Assembly: GCA_945952065.1 (NCBI GenBank)
Contig: CAMFGY010000040.1
Coordinates: 1-35,458, forward strand
Direction of reading: 5' to 3'
Origin: an uncultured Burkholderiales bacterium
Lineage (GTDB): Bacteria; Pseudomonadota; Gammaproteobacteria; Burkholderiales; Burkholderiaceae_C
Length of the DNA: 35,458 nucleotides
Shown in pieces: positions 14,732 to 24,156 of this stretch. Position 1 is the stretch's first letter. Each line of letters starts with the position of its first letter. The position numbers were made by a program, and so were the translations under genes. Below the pieces are notes generated by a model. The model was not told the origin of the DNA, searched no databases, and worked only from the letters and a program-made list of their open reading frames with translations.

Positions 14732-16069
14732 TTAAAACTCCGCATGCGCCCGCAGCGACAGCACCGAGACCGGGCCGCGGTCGAGGTTGTAGGCCGGGTT
14801 GCTGATGTGCTGCAAATCCAGGCTGAGGCTGTAAGCACGGCCGATGGCCAGGCTGTAATAGGCCTCCAAGGTGTTTTCTTCGCCATAGTTGAGGCGACCG
14901 TCACCGATAAAGAAGCCCATGCCGCCCAGGGCCAGATAGCGGCGATGCGAAGGTGACAGGCTGTTGCTCATCCACAGCAGGCCCAGGGTGTCGCGCTCTC
15001 TGCCCCAGGCCGCGCCTTTGAGGCTCAGGCCCAGCTGGCGGCTGCCATCGACCTCTTCAAAAGAATAGTTCTCGGTGCGCCCATCGCCTTGGCTGATGCG
15101 CGCAAACACGCCCAGGGCGGGGCTGAGCGCCTGCTCCACATGCACGCCCCAGCCTGACTTGGTCTGCGTGCGGCGCACCCCTTCTATCGAGGGCGCTTGA
15201 CCGCCGGCCTGGGCAATGGCGTCGTCGAAAGCGCCCATGCGCTCGCGGTTGCGCCACAGCAGCAGGCGGGCCGCGCCCTTCAGGCCGCGCCATTCATGCT
15301 GGTGCTCCACTTCCAACTGGTCGCCATGCCAGTCGCGCAGCGCGGTGCTGAGGTTTTCGCCATTGCTCTCTGCGGGCACCATGAAGCGGCCGATGCGCAG
15401 CGTCCAGTCGCCCCGGGTGTATTCCAACGCCGCGCCCTGGGTATAACCTTTGGCATCAGCGGCAAAGTCATACGACCCATGGGCCAGCGAAGCCCAGCTC
15501 AGAAACTGGGTGCGGGCATCGTGGCTGTAGCTGTTGGCGTCAAACACATCGGTGACGCCGAATTTGCCCAAGGTCAGGCGCAGCCGGTGCGTGGCCTGCG
15601 TGCCGGCCAGCTGATTGGCCCCGGCTTCCAGCGCCTGGGTCTCCTCGCCCAGCGCCCAATCGCGGCGCAGGAACAGGCGCGGCACATAGGCCTTGGGATT
15701 GCTGCCCGCCACTTTTTGCATCTCGCCATTGCTGAAGCTGCCCAGACCCAGCAAGCCGGACAAGGGCCGGCCTTGGATCACCTCGGGGTTGAAATAAAGC
15801 TCGCCCAGCAAGGGTAGGCGCAGGCCCAGATAGGCCGTGGCCGAGAAGGAGTACGAGGTCTCCGCTTCTGCCAAGAGGCTGTTGCGCCCAGCATAGGGTG
15901 CTTTGAAGGCGTCTTTGTGCTGGCCCACATAGGTGCTCTGCCCAAAAACATTCCAGGCCTGCGCCACGGGCGCGGCCTCGGGCTCCGTCACAGGGATTGG
16001 CGTTTGCGCCTTGGCCAGGCCGGCCATCAGGCACAGCCAGGGCCCGCAGAAGAATTGGGGTTTGAACAT
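14732..16069 (-). CDS. OprB-family carbohydrate-type porin
   Basis: This encodes 445 residues. A signal peptide (cut near AKA-QT, about residue 22) precedes a 16-strand-type beta-barrel sequence ending in phenylalanine (LRAHAEF), as outer-membrane proteins do. Motifs of the OprB group include WNVFGQSTYV, GELYFNPEVIQG, LTLGKFGVTDVFDANSY and YYSLAIG near the end. The family allows sugars and other small solutes through the outer membrane. The gene lies 89 bases downstream of the sensor kinase on the same strand, so it could be read with or controlled by the two-component system. Substrate unknown. Confidence 0.85.
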   Translation of the reverse strand: MFKPQFFCGPWLCLMAGLAKAQTPIPVTEPEAAPVAQAWNVFGQSTYVGQHKDAFKAPYAGRNSLLAEAETSYSFSATAYLGLRLPLLGELYFNPEVIQGRPLSGLLGLGSFSNGEMQKVAGSNPKAYVPRLFLRRDWALGEETQALEAGANQLAGTQATHRLRLTLGKFGVTDVFDANSYSHDARTQFLSWASLAHGSYDFAADAKGYTQGAALEYTRGDWTLRIGRFMVPAESNGENLSTALRDWHGDQLEVEHQHEWRGLKGAARLLLWRNRERMGAFDDAIAQAGGQAPSIEGVRRTQTKSGWGVHVEQALSPALGVFARISQGDGRTENYSFEEVDGSRQLGLSLKGAAWGRERDTLGLLWMSNSLSPSHRRYLALGGMGFFIGDGRLNYGEENTLEAYYSLAIGRAYSLSLDLQHISNPAYNLDRGPVSVLSLRAHAEF

Positions 16070-16158
16070 CGAGCCCTCTCAACAACAGAAGTCAGCATCT
16101 TGAGCGCGCCACAAGTCGGGCGCATGAAAGCGAAAAGACGCGAAAGCGGCGCCGGCCA

Positions 16159-17625
16159 TCAGGTGTCTGAGCTGGGGCCGGGTTGTGCCGGGCCGGGCGC
16201 CACAGCGGGCCGTGGAAACACCACCGAGACCAGCAAGCCTTGCCCGCCCGCGCCCGCGCCCAGAATCAAGCGCGCGCCCATCAGCTGCGCATAACGCTTG
16301 ACGATGGACAGGCCCAGCCCGGCGCCCTCGCCCAAGCCCGCGGTCTGGCCCAGGCTCAGCGCCCCCGCGCCCTGCCGCCAACGCTGGGTCAGCGCCTCGC
16401 GCTGCGAGCTGTCAATACCGGGGCCTTGGTCGCTGACCTTGAGCCAGACCTCACCAGCCGCGTCTTCACTCAAATCCACACTGATGCTGCCGCCCTGCGG
16501 GCCGCAGCCGTAGCGCAAGGCGTTGTCCAAGAGATTGCCCAGCAGGCCTTCGATCAGCGCTTGCTGACCGAGCACCCAAACCGCTTCGTCCAAGCCGCTG
16601 GCGCCCAGCTCGACCCCGGCCGCATCGGCCCTTTGCAGCTGTTGCAGCAGCAGCTCGCGCACCAAGACGTCCAAGCGGATCGGCTGCAGTACCAGGCCTG
16701 CCCCGGCTTCATCGGCCAAGGCCAGGGCCAGCAACTGATCGATCAAATGGCTGGCGCGTTGTTGGCTTTGCAGCACCGCTTTGAGCTGCTCACGCCAGCG
16801 CTGCGGATCGCTCTGCGCAAGCCCATATTCCGCCGCGGCCCGCATGCCCGCCAGCGGCGTCTTCAACTCATGGGCGACGGTGCCGGCAAACTCCCGCTGC
16901 GCTGCAATGCCCTGGGCGGTGCGTTCAATAAAACCATCGACGGCCAAAGCCAGCGCCCGCACATCGCGGGTGCCCGCCTGCTGGCTGAGCTCGGGCGGCA
17001 GCTGGCTCAGGTCGGCGGCGTCGCGCTGCATCAGCCCCGACTGCAAACGGCTCAAGGGCCGGATATCCGCCGAAATCACCCGCCGCAGCCAGACCGCCAA
17101 GCCGATCAACAAGACGACCTGCGGGACGGCCGAAAACAGCAACAGCTTGCGCAACAACTCGCTGCGACTGTGGGTGGTCAGCGCCACCACCACGCGCAAG
17201 GGCGCGGGCTGGTCGCGGTTGAGCACCACGGCGCGCAAGACCTGACCCTTGTAGTCCAGGTCGATGAACTCCACATCGGCATCGCTGGCTCGGCCGGGGC
17301 CCAGCCCTTCATGGCCGGCGATCAACTGCCCGTCCCAGCGCTGCACCGAGAAATAGACCTTCTCGCTCTGATCGAAGAGCACGATGTTCAAGTCGGCCGT
17401 GCTGACGTTGAGCAGCAGCTCGCCGTCACGCAGCTCCATGTGCGAGGCCAGCAGCACTGCATCGTCCAGCATGGAGCGATCAAAGGCCCGCTGAGTGAAG
17501 TACGAGGCCACCCCAAAGGCCAAGGCGCTGCCAAGCGCCCAGGTCAGCAGCAAAGGCAGCATCACATGCTGCAGCAAACGGCTGCGCAGAGAAGGCAGCC
17601 GTTGAGCGGCCTCTTCAACGCTCAA
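16159..17625 (-). CDS. Sensor histidine kinase, TctE/QseC type
   Basis: This encodes 488 residues. Two membrane segments (about 22-43 and 156-180) flank a periplasmic domain of the 2CSK_N type seen in TctE and QseC kinases. The dimerisation helix holds the phospho-accepting H252 in VAHELKTPLAG. The ATPase domain shows N (NLLDNALRYG), G1 (DQGPGI) and G2 (GLGLSIV) boxes. The TTG start overlaps the regulator stop (17622-17625), with GGAG 8 bases upstream. It pairs with that regulator. The signal could be a carboxylate, metal or other ligand; the periplasmic domain does not resemble classical CzcS metal sensors. Confidence 0.9.
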   Translation of the reverse strand: MSVEEAAQRLPSLRSRLLQHVMLPLLLTWALGSALAFGVASYFTQRAFDRSMLDDAVLLASHMELRDGELLLNVSTADLNIVLFDQSEKVYFSVQRWDGQLIAGHEGLGPGRASDADVEFIDLDYKGQVLRAVVLNRDQPAPLRVVVALTTHSRSELLRKLLLFSAVPQVVLLIGLAVWLRRVISADIRPLSRLQSGLMQRDAADLSQLPPELSQQAGTRDVRALALAVDGFIERTAQGIAAQREFAGTVAHELKTPLAGMRAAAEYGLAQSDPQRWREQLKAVLQSQQRASHLIDQLLALALADEAGAGLVLQPIRLDVLVRELLLQQLQRADAAGVELGASGLDEAVWVLGQQALIEGLLGNLLDNALRYGCGPQGGSISVDLSEDAAGEVWLKVSDQGPGIDSSQREALTQRWRQGAGALSLGQTAGLGEGAGLGLSIVKRYAQLMGARLILGAGAGGQGLLVSVVFPRPAVAPGPAQPGPSSDT

Positions 17626-18287
17626 TTTTCAGGCTCCAAGAGATAGCCCAGGCCGCGCAGGGTGCGAATGCCTGCGCCGCTGCCGGCCAGTTTTTTGCGC
17701 AGGCGTGACACAAAGGCCTCCAGCGCATTGGCACCCAACACCTCATCAAAACCACAGAGCTTGTCTGAAAGCGCCGCCTTGCTCATGACCCGCCCGGGCG
17801 GCGTCATCAACTCCACCAGCACCGCAAATTCGCGCGCCGGCAGGTCCAGAGCTTGACCGTCCACAAACACGCGGTGGGCGCGCCTATCCAGCATCAGCCG
17901 GCCCACCAACACCTGGTCTTGCAGATCCAGGCGCCGCCGCACCAGGGCCCGCAGACGCGCCTCCACTTCGGCCAAGTCAAACGGCTTGCCCAGATAGTCG
18001 TCGGCGCCGGCGTCCAGGCCGGCAATGCGCTCTTCGGTGCGATTGCGGGCGGTGAGTATCAGCACCGGGGTGCGGTCGCCGCGCGCGCGCGCCTCGCGCA
18101 AGGCCTGCAAGCCGTGGCCATCGGGCAGGCTCAAGTCCAAGAGCACCGCGTCAAAGCTTTGGATGCGCCAAAGATAACGCGCCTGCTCCAGCGTTGCGGC
18201 GGCGTCGATCTGATGCCCCGCCTCGCTGAGGCTGCGTTGCATGATTCGGCTGAGCGTGGGATCGTCTTCGACGACAAGAATGCGCAT
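17622..18287 (-). CDS. OmpR-family response regulator
   Basis: This encodes 221 residues. The receiver domain has acidic residues ED D at 7-9, the phosphorylation site D51 (LLDLSLPDG) and lysine in YLGKPFDL. The winged-helix output domain ends with LEAFVSRLRKKL and IRTLRGLGYLL, which is typical for the QseB/TctD group. It starts 100 bases from the divergent outer-membrane efflux gene and is the first gene of its unit. Likely targets are the efflux operon and/or the porin downstream (inference from position). Confidence 0.92.
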   Translation of the reverse strand: MRILVVEDDPTLSRIMQRSLSEAGHQIDAAATLEQARYLWRIQSFDAVLLDLSLPDGHGLQALREARARGDRTPVLILTARNRTEERIAGLDAGADDYLGKPFDLAEVEARLRALVRRRLDLQDQVLVGRLMLDRRAHRVFVDGQALDLPAREFAVLVELMTPPGRVMSKAALSDKLCGFDEVLGANALEAFVSRLRKKLAGSGAGIRTLRGLGYLLEPEN

Positions 18288-18387
18288 GGCCGAACTGTAC
18301 GCAGTCTGCCCAAGGGCGTGCGCATACCCGGGCGGCGCGCGGTGTTGGTCAGCTTCCGGTCAGGCCTTTGCGGGGATAAACCCGGGC
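18288..18387. promoter_or_regulatory. Divergent promoter region, two-component system versus efflux operon
   Basis: Both transcription units must start in these 100 bases. GGTCAGCTTCCGGTCAGG (18346-18363) contains GGTCAG twice with a 10-11 base period, which suits tandem OmpR-type regulator binding. No clean sigma-70 hexamers could be named. The region also has GC-rich repeats (CCCGGGC at 18339 and 18381). Confidence 0.45.
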
Positions 18388-19737
18388 ATGAAGATGACCC
18401 CCACCCCCATCTGGCTGGCCCTGCTTTTGGCCGCGCAGAGCTGGAGCGCCAGCGCCGCTGCACCGGCCCCTCAGCCAGGCAGCACCACGGCTGCACCCAG
18501 CTCGACGGCCCCAGCCGCCGACGCACCCACTGTCACCCGCATCAGCCTGGACGAAGCGCTGCGTGCGGCCGCGGACAACCGCGACGTCGCCGTCTCCCGT
18601 GCCCAACTGGCAGCCGCCCAGGGCGATGTGCAAAGCGCCGACCATGCGCCGCTGCCGGTGCTGACGCTGAAGTCCAGCCAAATGGACTTGCAGCATGGCA
18701 TCGGCCCCGGCAACTGGTTCAACGACAAGCGCATCGACAAATCGATGGGCGTGGACTGGACCTGGGAGCGCGGCGGCAAACGCCAGCTGCGCACCCAGGC
18801 GGCTCAAGCCTTGGCCGAAGCGGCCGCGGCCGATCTGCGCGAAGCGCGCATCCAGCAGCAGATCCTGGCCTTGAACGCGTTTCACGATCTGCAGGCCGCC
18901 GAGCTGCGCGAGGCCGAGGTGCGCGCCCTGGCCGAGAGCGCGCGGCAAATGGCCGAGGTCTTGCGCAAGCGGCATGCGGCGGGCGATTTGTCACGCCAAG
19001 ACCTGAGCCGGGCCGAGATCGAAGCGGAGCGCGCCCGCCTGGACATCGGTGCCGCCACATTGGACCGTCAACGCGCCGCCCTGGCCTTGGCGAATTTGTT
19101 GGGCCGCAGCGATGCCAAGGCGGCCCAGCAGCTGCGCACCGAACTGCGCTGGCCCGAACTCGATCTGCAGCGTTGGGACAGCGACAACAGCAGCCTGCTG
19201 AGCGAAGCGCTGGCGCAGCGTCCCGATGTGCAGGCCGCCCAGGCCCGGGTGCAAGCCGCGCAAGCCGCCTTGGAAGGCGCCCGAGCGCAACGCAAGGCCG
19301 ACATCACCTGGGGGGCATCGCTCGACCATTACCCCGGCACCTCGACCCGGCAGCTGGAATTGCGCTTGCAAATGCCGCTGCAAGTGAACTACGGCCAGGA
19401 AGGTGAGATCGCCCGGGCCCGCGCCCAGCTGCAGCAAGCCCAGGATCTGCTGGACAAGACCCAACTGCTGGCCCAGGCCGAGTTGCAGCAGCGTTGGCTG
19501 GAGGCGCGCAACGCCGCCCTCAAGGCCGACAGCCAGGAGCGCGAGCTGCTGCCGCGCGCGCGCCAAGTCTTGGCCCAGGCCGAGCTGGCCTATGCCAAGG
19601 GCGCGCTGTCGATGACCGATTTGCTGGAGGCCCGCCGCAGCCTGCGCGCCAGCCTGCTGGACGCCATCAATGCCCGCGCCGAACACGCCAAGGCCTTAGG
19701 CAGCTGGCAGCTGCGCGCCTTCGCCCCTCAATCCTGA
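18388..19737 (+). CDS. czcC: TolC/CzcC-like outer membrane efflux protein
   Basis: This encodes 449 residues from the ATG at 18388 (MKMTP), where a clear signal peptide begins (hydrophobic 6-22). The longer open frame upstream lacks one. Two outer-membrane-efflux repeats follow, rich in long alpha-helical, alanine and glutamine coiled-coil sequence, such as TRISLDEALRAAADNRDVAV and AQAELAYAKGALSMTDLLEARRSL. The protein forms the trimeric channel of an RND efflux pump. The adaptor and pump genes follow in order. The CzcC name rests on that order more than on sequence. Confidence 0.88.
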   Translation: MKMTPTPIWLALLLAAQSWSASAAAPAPQPGSTTAAPSSTAPAADAPTVTRISLDEALRAAADNRDVAVSRAQLAAAQGDVQSADHAPLPVLTLKSSQMDLQHGIGPGNWFNDKRIDKSMGVDWTWERGGKRQLRTQAAQALAEAAAADLREARIQQQILALNAFHDLQAAELREAEVRALAESARQMAEVLRKRHAAGDLSRQDLSRAEIEAERARLDIGAATLDRQRAALALANLLGRSDAKAAQQLRTELRWPELDLQRWDSDNSSLLSEALAQRPDVQAAQARVQAAQAALEGARAQRKADITWGASLDHYPGTSTRQLELRLQMPLQVNYGQEGEIARARAQLQQAQDLLDKTQLLAQAELQQRWLEARNAALKADSQERELLPRARQVLAQAELAYAKGALSMTDLLEARRSLRASLLDAINARAEHAKALGSWQLRAFAPQS

Positions 19738-19801
19738 TGCCCTGATGCGCTCGCCAAAGACCAAATCGCTGCTGCACCCGACCCGACCTGAGGTTCCAAA
19801 C

Positions 19802-21016
19802 GTGAAAAATCGACTGACATCCCTGACCCTGTTGAGCCTGGCCCTGGCGGCCGCGCTGCCCGGCTGCAAAGAAAGCCACTCTGCCGCGCCCGAGCCTGCC
19901 GACCCCGTGATCCAAGGCCAAGAGCTGAGCTACCCGAGCAACCATCCGCAGCTGCGCCTGCTGAAAACCAGCAAGGCCGAGCCGAGCCGCATGGTCGACC
20001 TGGCGATGAGCGCCAAGCTGGTCTGGAACGAAGAACGCACCCAGCGCATCTACCCCGCTTTTGCCGGCCGGGTGGCGCAGATCCACGCCGACTTGGGCCA
20101 GGCGGTGAAGCCCGGCGCCTTGCTGGCGCAGCTGAGCTCGCCCGACTTCGGCCAGGCCCAAGCCGATCTGGCCCGCGCCCAGGCCGACGCGAACCTGAGC
20201 CGCAAGCAATTGCAGCGCCAGCGCGAGCTGCTGGATGCAGGCATCGTGGCGCGTCGCGACGTCGATCAGGCCGAAGCCGATGCCGCCCGCAGCGAAGCCG
20301 AACTGGCGCGCGCCCTGGGCCGAGTGCAGCTCTACGGTGGCAGCGGCCAGGGCGTCAACCACCAACTGGCGCTGCGCGCCAGCATCGGCGGCGTGGTGGT
20401 CGAGCGCAATCTCAACCCCGGGCAAGAACTGCGCCCCGAGCAAAGCGGCCCGGGCGTGCCGCCGCTGTTCGTCATCAGCGACCCCAGCAAGCTGTGGGTG
20501 CAAATCGATGTGCGCGAGGCCGATGCCGGCGCGCTGCGCCCCGGCACGCGCTTCTCGCTGGAAGCACCGGGCCTGCCCGGCCATCGCTTTGAAGGCCGGG
20601 TGGCCGCGCTGGCCGACACCATCGACCCGCTGAGCCGCACGATCAAGGTGCGCGGCGAGATCGACAACACCGAGCGCCTATTGAAGGCCGAGATGCTGGC
20701 CACCGTGCATGTGCAGCGTTCGCAGGCCGGCGAGTCCGGCCAAGGCGTGGTGCTGCCCGCCAGCGCGGTGCTTTTGCGCGGCGACAAGCACTGGGTGTTC
20801 GTGCAAAGCAAGCCGGCGGTGTTCAGCGCCCGCGAGGTCAAGCTGGGCCCGGTCAATGCGCAAGAGGTGGTGGTCCGCCAGGGCCTGCAGGCGGGCGAGG
20901 CGGTGGTCAGCGAAAACGCGCTGCTGCTGGCGCGCCAGTTCCGCATCTCTGAAGAAGAAGCCAAGCCGGGCAGCCCGGCCACAGCGGCATCCGCCAGCGG
21001 AGGCCAGCGTCCATGA
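19802..21016 (+). CDS. czcB: RND efflux periplasmic adaptor, CzcB-like
   Basis: This encodes 404 residues from the GTG at 19802, which is preceded by GAGG at 8 bases and begins a lipoprotein signal with lipobox LPGC. An upstream in-frame ATG at 19745 has no such support. A lipoyl-like half (YPAFAGRVAQIHADLGQAVKPG), a helical hairpin (AQADLARAQADANLSRKQLQ) and a beta-barrel domain (LWVQIDVREADAGALRPG) are in the usual order. It bridges pump and outer channel in the periplasm. No N-terminal histidine-rich metal site was seen. The stop overlaps the pump start by 4 bases. Confidence 0.9.
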   Translation: MKNRLTSLTLLSLALAAALPGCKESHSAAPEPADPVIQGQELSYPSNHPQLRLLKTSKAEPSRMVDLAMSAKLVWNEERTQRIYPAFAGRVAQIHADLGQAVKPGALLAQLSSPDFGQAQADLARAQADANLSRKQLQRQRELLDAGIVARRDVDQAEADAARSEAELARALGRVQLYGGSGQGVNHQLALRASIGGVVVERNLNPGQELRPEQSGPGVPPLFVISDPSKLWVQIDVREADAGALRPGTRFSLEAPGLPGHRFEGRVAALADTIDPLSRTIKVRGEIDNTERLLKAEMLATVHVQRSQAGESGQGVVLPASAVLLRGDKHWVFVQSKPAVFSAREVKLGPVNAQEVVVRQGLQAGEAVVSENALLLARQFRISEEEAKPGSPATAASASGGQRP

Positions 21017-24000
21017 AACGTTTGATCCTGTTCTCGCTGCGCCAACCGGTCTTGCTGATCCTGGCGGTAGCGCTCTTCATCGGCGCGGGTTTGATCGCCT
21101 TCAAAAACCTCTCGGTGGAGGCTTTTCCCGATGTGACCGACACCCAGGTCACGGTGATTGCCCTCTTCCCCGGCCATGCCGCCGAAGAGGTGGAAAAGCA
21201 GGTGACGCTGCCGATCGAGGTGGCGCTGTCCGGCATGCCGGGCTCGATTCGCGTGTTCTCGCACACGCAGTTCGGCCTGTCCTTCACCGTGGTCACCTAT
21301 GACGAAGGCGTGACCGTGCAGCAAGTGCGCCAAGAGGTCAATGAGCGCCTGCGCAGCATCGACCTGCCGCCCGGCGTCAGCGCCAATATCGCGCCCAACG
21401 CCACGCCGGTGGGCGAAATCATGCGCTACCGCGTGCGCGGCGACGGCAAGAGCACCACCGAGCTGCGCAGCATCGAAGACTGGGTGGTGGAGCGCGCCTT
21501 GCGCCAGGTGCCGGGTGTGGCCGATGTGGTCGCCATGGGCGGCTACATCAAGCAGTACGAGGTGCAGCCCGATCTGAACAAGCTGCGGGCCTATGGCCTG
21601 TCGTTCCAGAACCTGCTGGATGCGCTGGGCCGAGGCAATGCCAACGCCGGCGGCAGCTATGTGGCCCAGGGCACGCAGCAATATGCGATTCGCGGCATTG
21701 GCTTGCTGCGCTCGGCCGATGACATCGGCCGCATCGTGGTGGCCTCGCGCAATGGCACGCCGGTGCTGATTCGCGATATTGGCGAGGTGGTGGTCGGCGC
21801 GGTGCCGCGCCTGGGCGTGGTCGGCCAAGACGATGACGACGATGTGGTCACCGGCATTGTGGTCATGCGCAAAGGCGAAAACGCCAGCGTGGTGCTCAAG
21901 GGCGTGAAAGACAAGATCGAAGCGCTGAATGCGCGCGGCCTGCCGCCGGGCGTGAAGATCGAGCCTTTTTACGACCGCACCTGGTTGATGGGCAAAACCC
22001 TGTCCACGGTGTTTCGCAATATGGTGGAGGGTGCGCTGCTGGTGAGCTTGGTGCTCTACCTTTTCCTCTCGAATCTGCGCGCCAGCTTGGCCGTGGTGGT
22101 GATCATTCCGCTGGCCCTGCTGGCCACTTTCTTGGGGCTGAAGATCATGGGGGTACCGGCGAATCTGCTGTCGCTCGGGGCCATGGACTTCGGCATCATC
22201 GTGGACGGCGCCGTCATCGTGGTGGAGAACATCATGCACCGGCTGGCCGAGCGCGGCGAAGGGCTGGACACCAAAAAGCGCCTGCAGCTGATTGCCGACG
22301 CCACCGATGAAGTGGGCCGGCCGACGCTGTTCTCCATGCTCATCATCATTGCCGCGCACATCCCCATCTTCGCCTTGCAACGCCATGAAGGCCGCATCTT
22401 CCAGCCGATGGCTTTGTCGGTCAGCACCGCGCTGGTGGGCTCGCTGATCTTCTCGCTGACGCTGGTGCCGCTGCTGGCTTATTGGATGCTGCGCCGCCGC
22501 CTGCCGCATGGCGACAACCGCGTGGTCAGCAGCGCCAAGCGCCTGTATGCCCCGATGTTGGACTGGGCCTTGCGTCAACGCGGCACCGTGATCATGTTGG
22601 CCATCACCGCCTTCATTGCCGCCATGGGCGTGGCCAGCCGGCTGGGCTCGGAGTTCTTGCCGGAGTTGGACGAGGGCACGATCTGGGTCAATCTGCGCCT
22701 GCCTTCGAGTGTCTCGACCGAGGAGGCAGCCCGCATCCTGCGTGAAGCCCGCAAGGCGCTGCGCAGCGTGCCCGAGGTGCGCACCGTGGTGTCCAAAGCC
22801 GGGCAACCGGAAGACGGCACCGACCCCAAGACCATCAGCATGGCTGAGGTTTTCGTCGATGTGAAACCGGCCGAAGAATGGCGCGCCGGCCTGAGCAAGC
22901 AAGACCTGATCAATGAAATGGACCGCGCGGTCTCGGCCATCCCGGGCATGGAGCCTGCGTTCTCGCAGCCGATTCGTGACAATGTGCTGGAGTCGATTTC
23001 TCAGATCGACGGGCAAATCGTGATCAAGATTGCCGGCGACGATTTGGCCGAGCTGCGCCGCATCACCGAATCCATCGAGCGTGAAATCAAACAAGTGCCC
23101 GGGGTGTACCGCGCCGAAATCGACCGCCTTGGCGAGTTGCCTCAGCTGATCATCGACATCGACCGCGATCACGCCGCCCGACTCGGCTTGAACGTCAGCG
23201 ATGTACAAGACGTGATCGAGGCCGCGCTGGCGGGCAAGGCGGCCACCCAGTTGTGGGAGGGTGAGCGCAGATATGCGGTGGCGGTGCGCTTGGCCGAGGA
23301 CCGGCGCAGCCTGTCGCAGCTGTCCAGCACGCCGATCTCGCTGCCCGGGGGCGGCACGGTACAGCTGGGCGCCATCACCCACATCAGCGAAACCAGTGGC
23401 GCCATGAATATCGCGCGTGAAAGCGGGCGCCGCACCATGGCCATTGGCGTGTTCATCAAAGACCGCGACATGGGTTCGGTGGTGGGTGATATGCAATCGC
23501 GGGTGAGCAGCAAGGTCAAGCTGCCGGACAATTACCAAATCACTTGGTCGGGTGAGTTCGAAAATCAAGAACGCGCCATGAAGCGGCTGAGCATCGTGGT
23601 GCCCATCTCTTTGCTGCTGATTTTTGTGCTGCTCTTCAATGCCTTCAACAGCTTCAAGATGGCGACCTTGATCTTGATGAATGTGCCCCTGGCCCTGATT
23701 GGCGGCTTTGTGGCGCTGTGGGTTTGCGACATCAATTTGTCCGTCTCGGCGGCCATCGGCTTCATCGCGCTGTCGGGCCAGGCGGTGCTCAATGGGGTGG
23801 TGATGCTGTCGGGCTTTCAACAGCTGCGCAACGGCGGCCACACGGTCTTGGAGGCGGTACGCATCGGCTCCATGCAACGCCTGCGCACGGTGTTGATGAC
23901 GGCCATGTTGGCGGCGCTGGGGCTGCTGCCGATGGCACTCTCGCATGACATCGGCGCTGAAACGCAGCGGCCCTTGGCCGTGGTGGTGATCGGCGGCCTG

Positions 24001-24105
24001 TTCACGGCCACCTTGCTGACCTTGATCCTGTTGCCGGCGCTCTATGTGGCCTGGTTCTCGCCCAAGGGCGGCGAGTTGCCCCAGACCGAAGGCGGCGTCG
24101 TTTGA
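21013..24105 (+). CDS. czcA: Heavy-metal RND efflux pump, CzcA family
   Basis: This encodes 1030 residues, full length for HME-RND pumps. The N-terminus has EAFPDVTDTQVTV. The intramembrane proton and metal motif DFGIIVDGAVIVVEN starts at D392 and continues with D398 and E405. That D-x5-D-x6-E pattern is the one associated with divalent cation pumps (Zn, Co, Cd, Ni), unlike the CusA type for Cu(I)/Ag(I). Two large periplasmic loops and twelve membrane segments are evident, with a second-half motif GFIALSGQAVLNGVVM. It uses proton influx to export metal. The exact metal cannot be read from sequence. Confidence 0.95.
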   Translation: MKRLILFSLRQPVLLILAVALFIGAGLIAFKNLSVEAFPDVTDTQVTVIALFPGHAAEEVEKQVTLPIEVALSGMPGSIRVFSHTQFGLSFTVVTYDEGVTVQQVRQEVNERLRSIDLPPGVSANIAPNATPVGEIMRYRVRGDGKSTTELRSIEDWVVERALRQVPGVADVVAMGGYIKQYEVQPDLNKLRAYGLSFQNLLDALGRGNANAGGSYVAQGTQQYAIRGIGLLRSADDIGRIVVASRNGTPVLIRDIGEVVVGAVPRLGVVGQDDDDDVVTGIVVMRKGENASVVLKGVKDKIEALNARGLPPGVKIEPFYDRTWLMGKTLSTVFRNMVEGALLVSLVLYLFLSNLRASLAVVVIIPLALLATFLGLKIMGVPANLLSLGAMDFGIIVDGAVIVVENIMHRLAERGEGLDTKKRLQLIADATDEVGRPTLFSMLIIIAAHIPIFALQRHEGRIFQPMALSVSTALVGSLIFSLTLVPLLAYWMLRRRLPHGDNRVVSSAKRLYAPMLDWALRQRGTVIMLAITAFIAAMGVASRLGSEFLPELDEGTIWVNLRLPSSVSTEEAARILREARKALRSVPEVRTVVSKAGQPEDGTDPKTISMAEVFVDVKPAEEWRAGLSKQDLINEMDRAVSAIPGMEPAFSQPIRDNVLESISQIDGQIVIKIAGDDLAELRRITESIEREIKQVPGVYRAEIDRLGELPQLIIDIDRDHAARLGLNVSDVQDVIEAALAGKAATQLWEGERRYAVAVRLAEDRRSLSQLSSTPISLPGGGTVQLGAITHISETSGAMNIARESGRRTMAIGVFIKDRDMGSVVGDMQSRVSSKVKLPDNYQITWSGEFENQERAMKRLSIVVPISLLLIFVLLFNAFNSFKMATLILMNVPLALIGGFVALWVCDINLSVSAAIGFIALSGQAVLNGVVMLSGFQQLRNGGHTVLEAVRIGSMQRLRTVLMTAMLAALGLLPMALSHDIGAETQRPLAVVVIGGLFTATLLTLILLPALYVAWFSPKGGELPQTEGGVV

Positions 24106-24115
24106 GCTGATCCGG

Positions 24116-24132
24116 CCCGGCGGCAAGCCGGG
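24116..24132 (+). other. Intercistronic hairpin
   Basis: CCCGGC and GCCGGG pair around a 5-base loop between the pump gene and the next gene. No T-run follows, so it is more likely an mRNA-processing or stabilising stem than a terminator. It may lower expression of the last gene. Confidence 0.4.
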
Positions 24133-24156
24133 CACCAACCGGGGGTTCTCTTCTCT

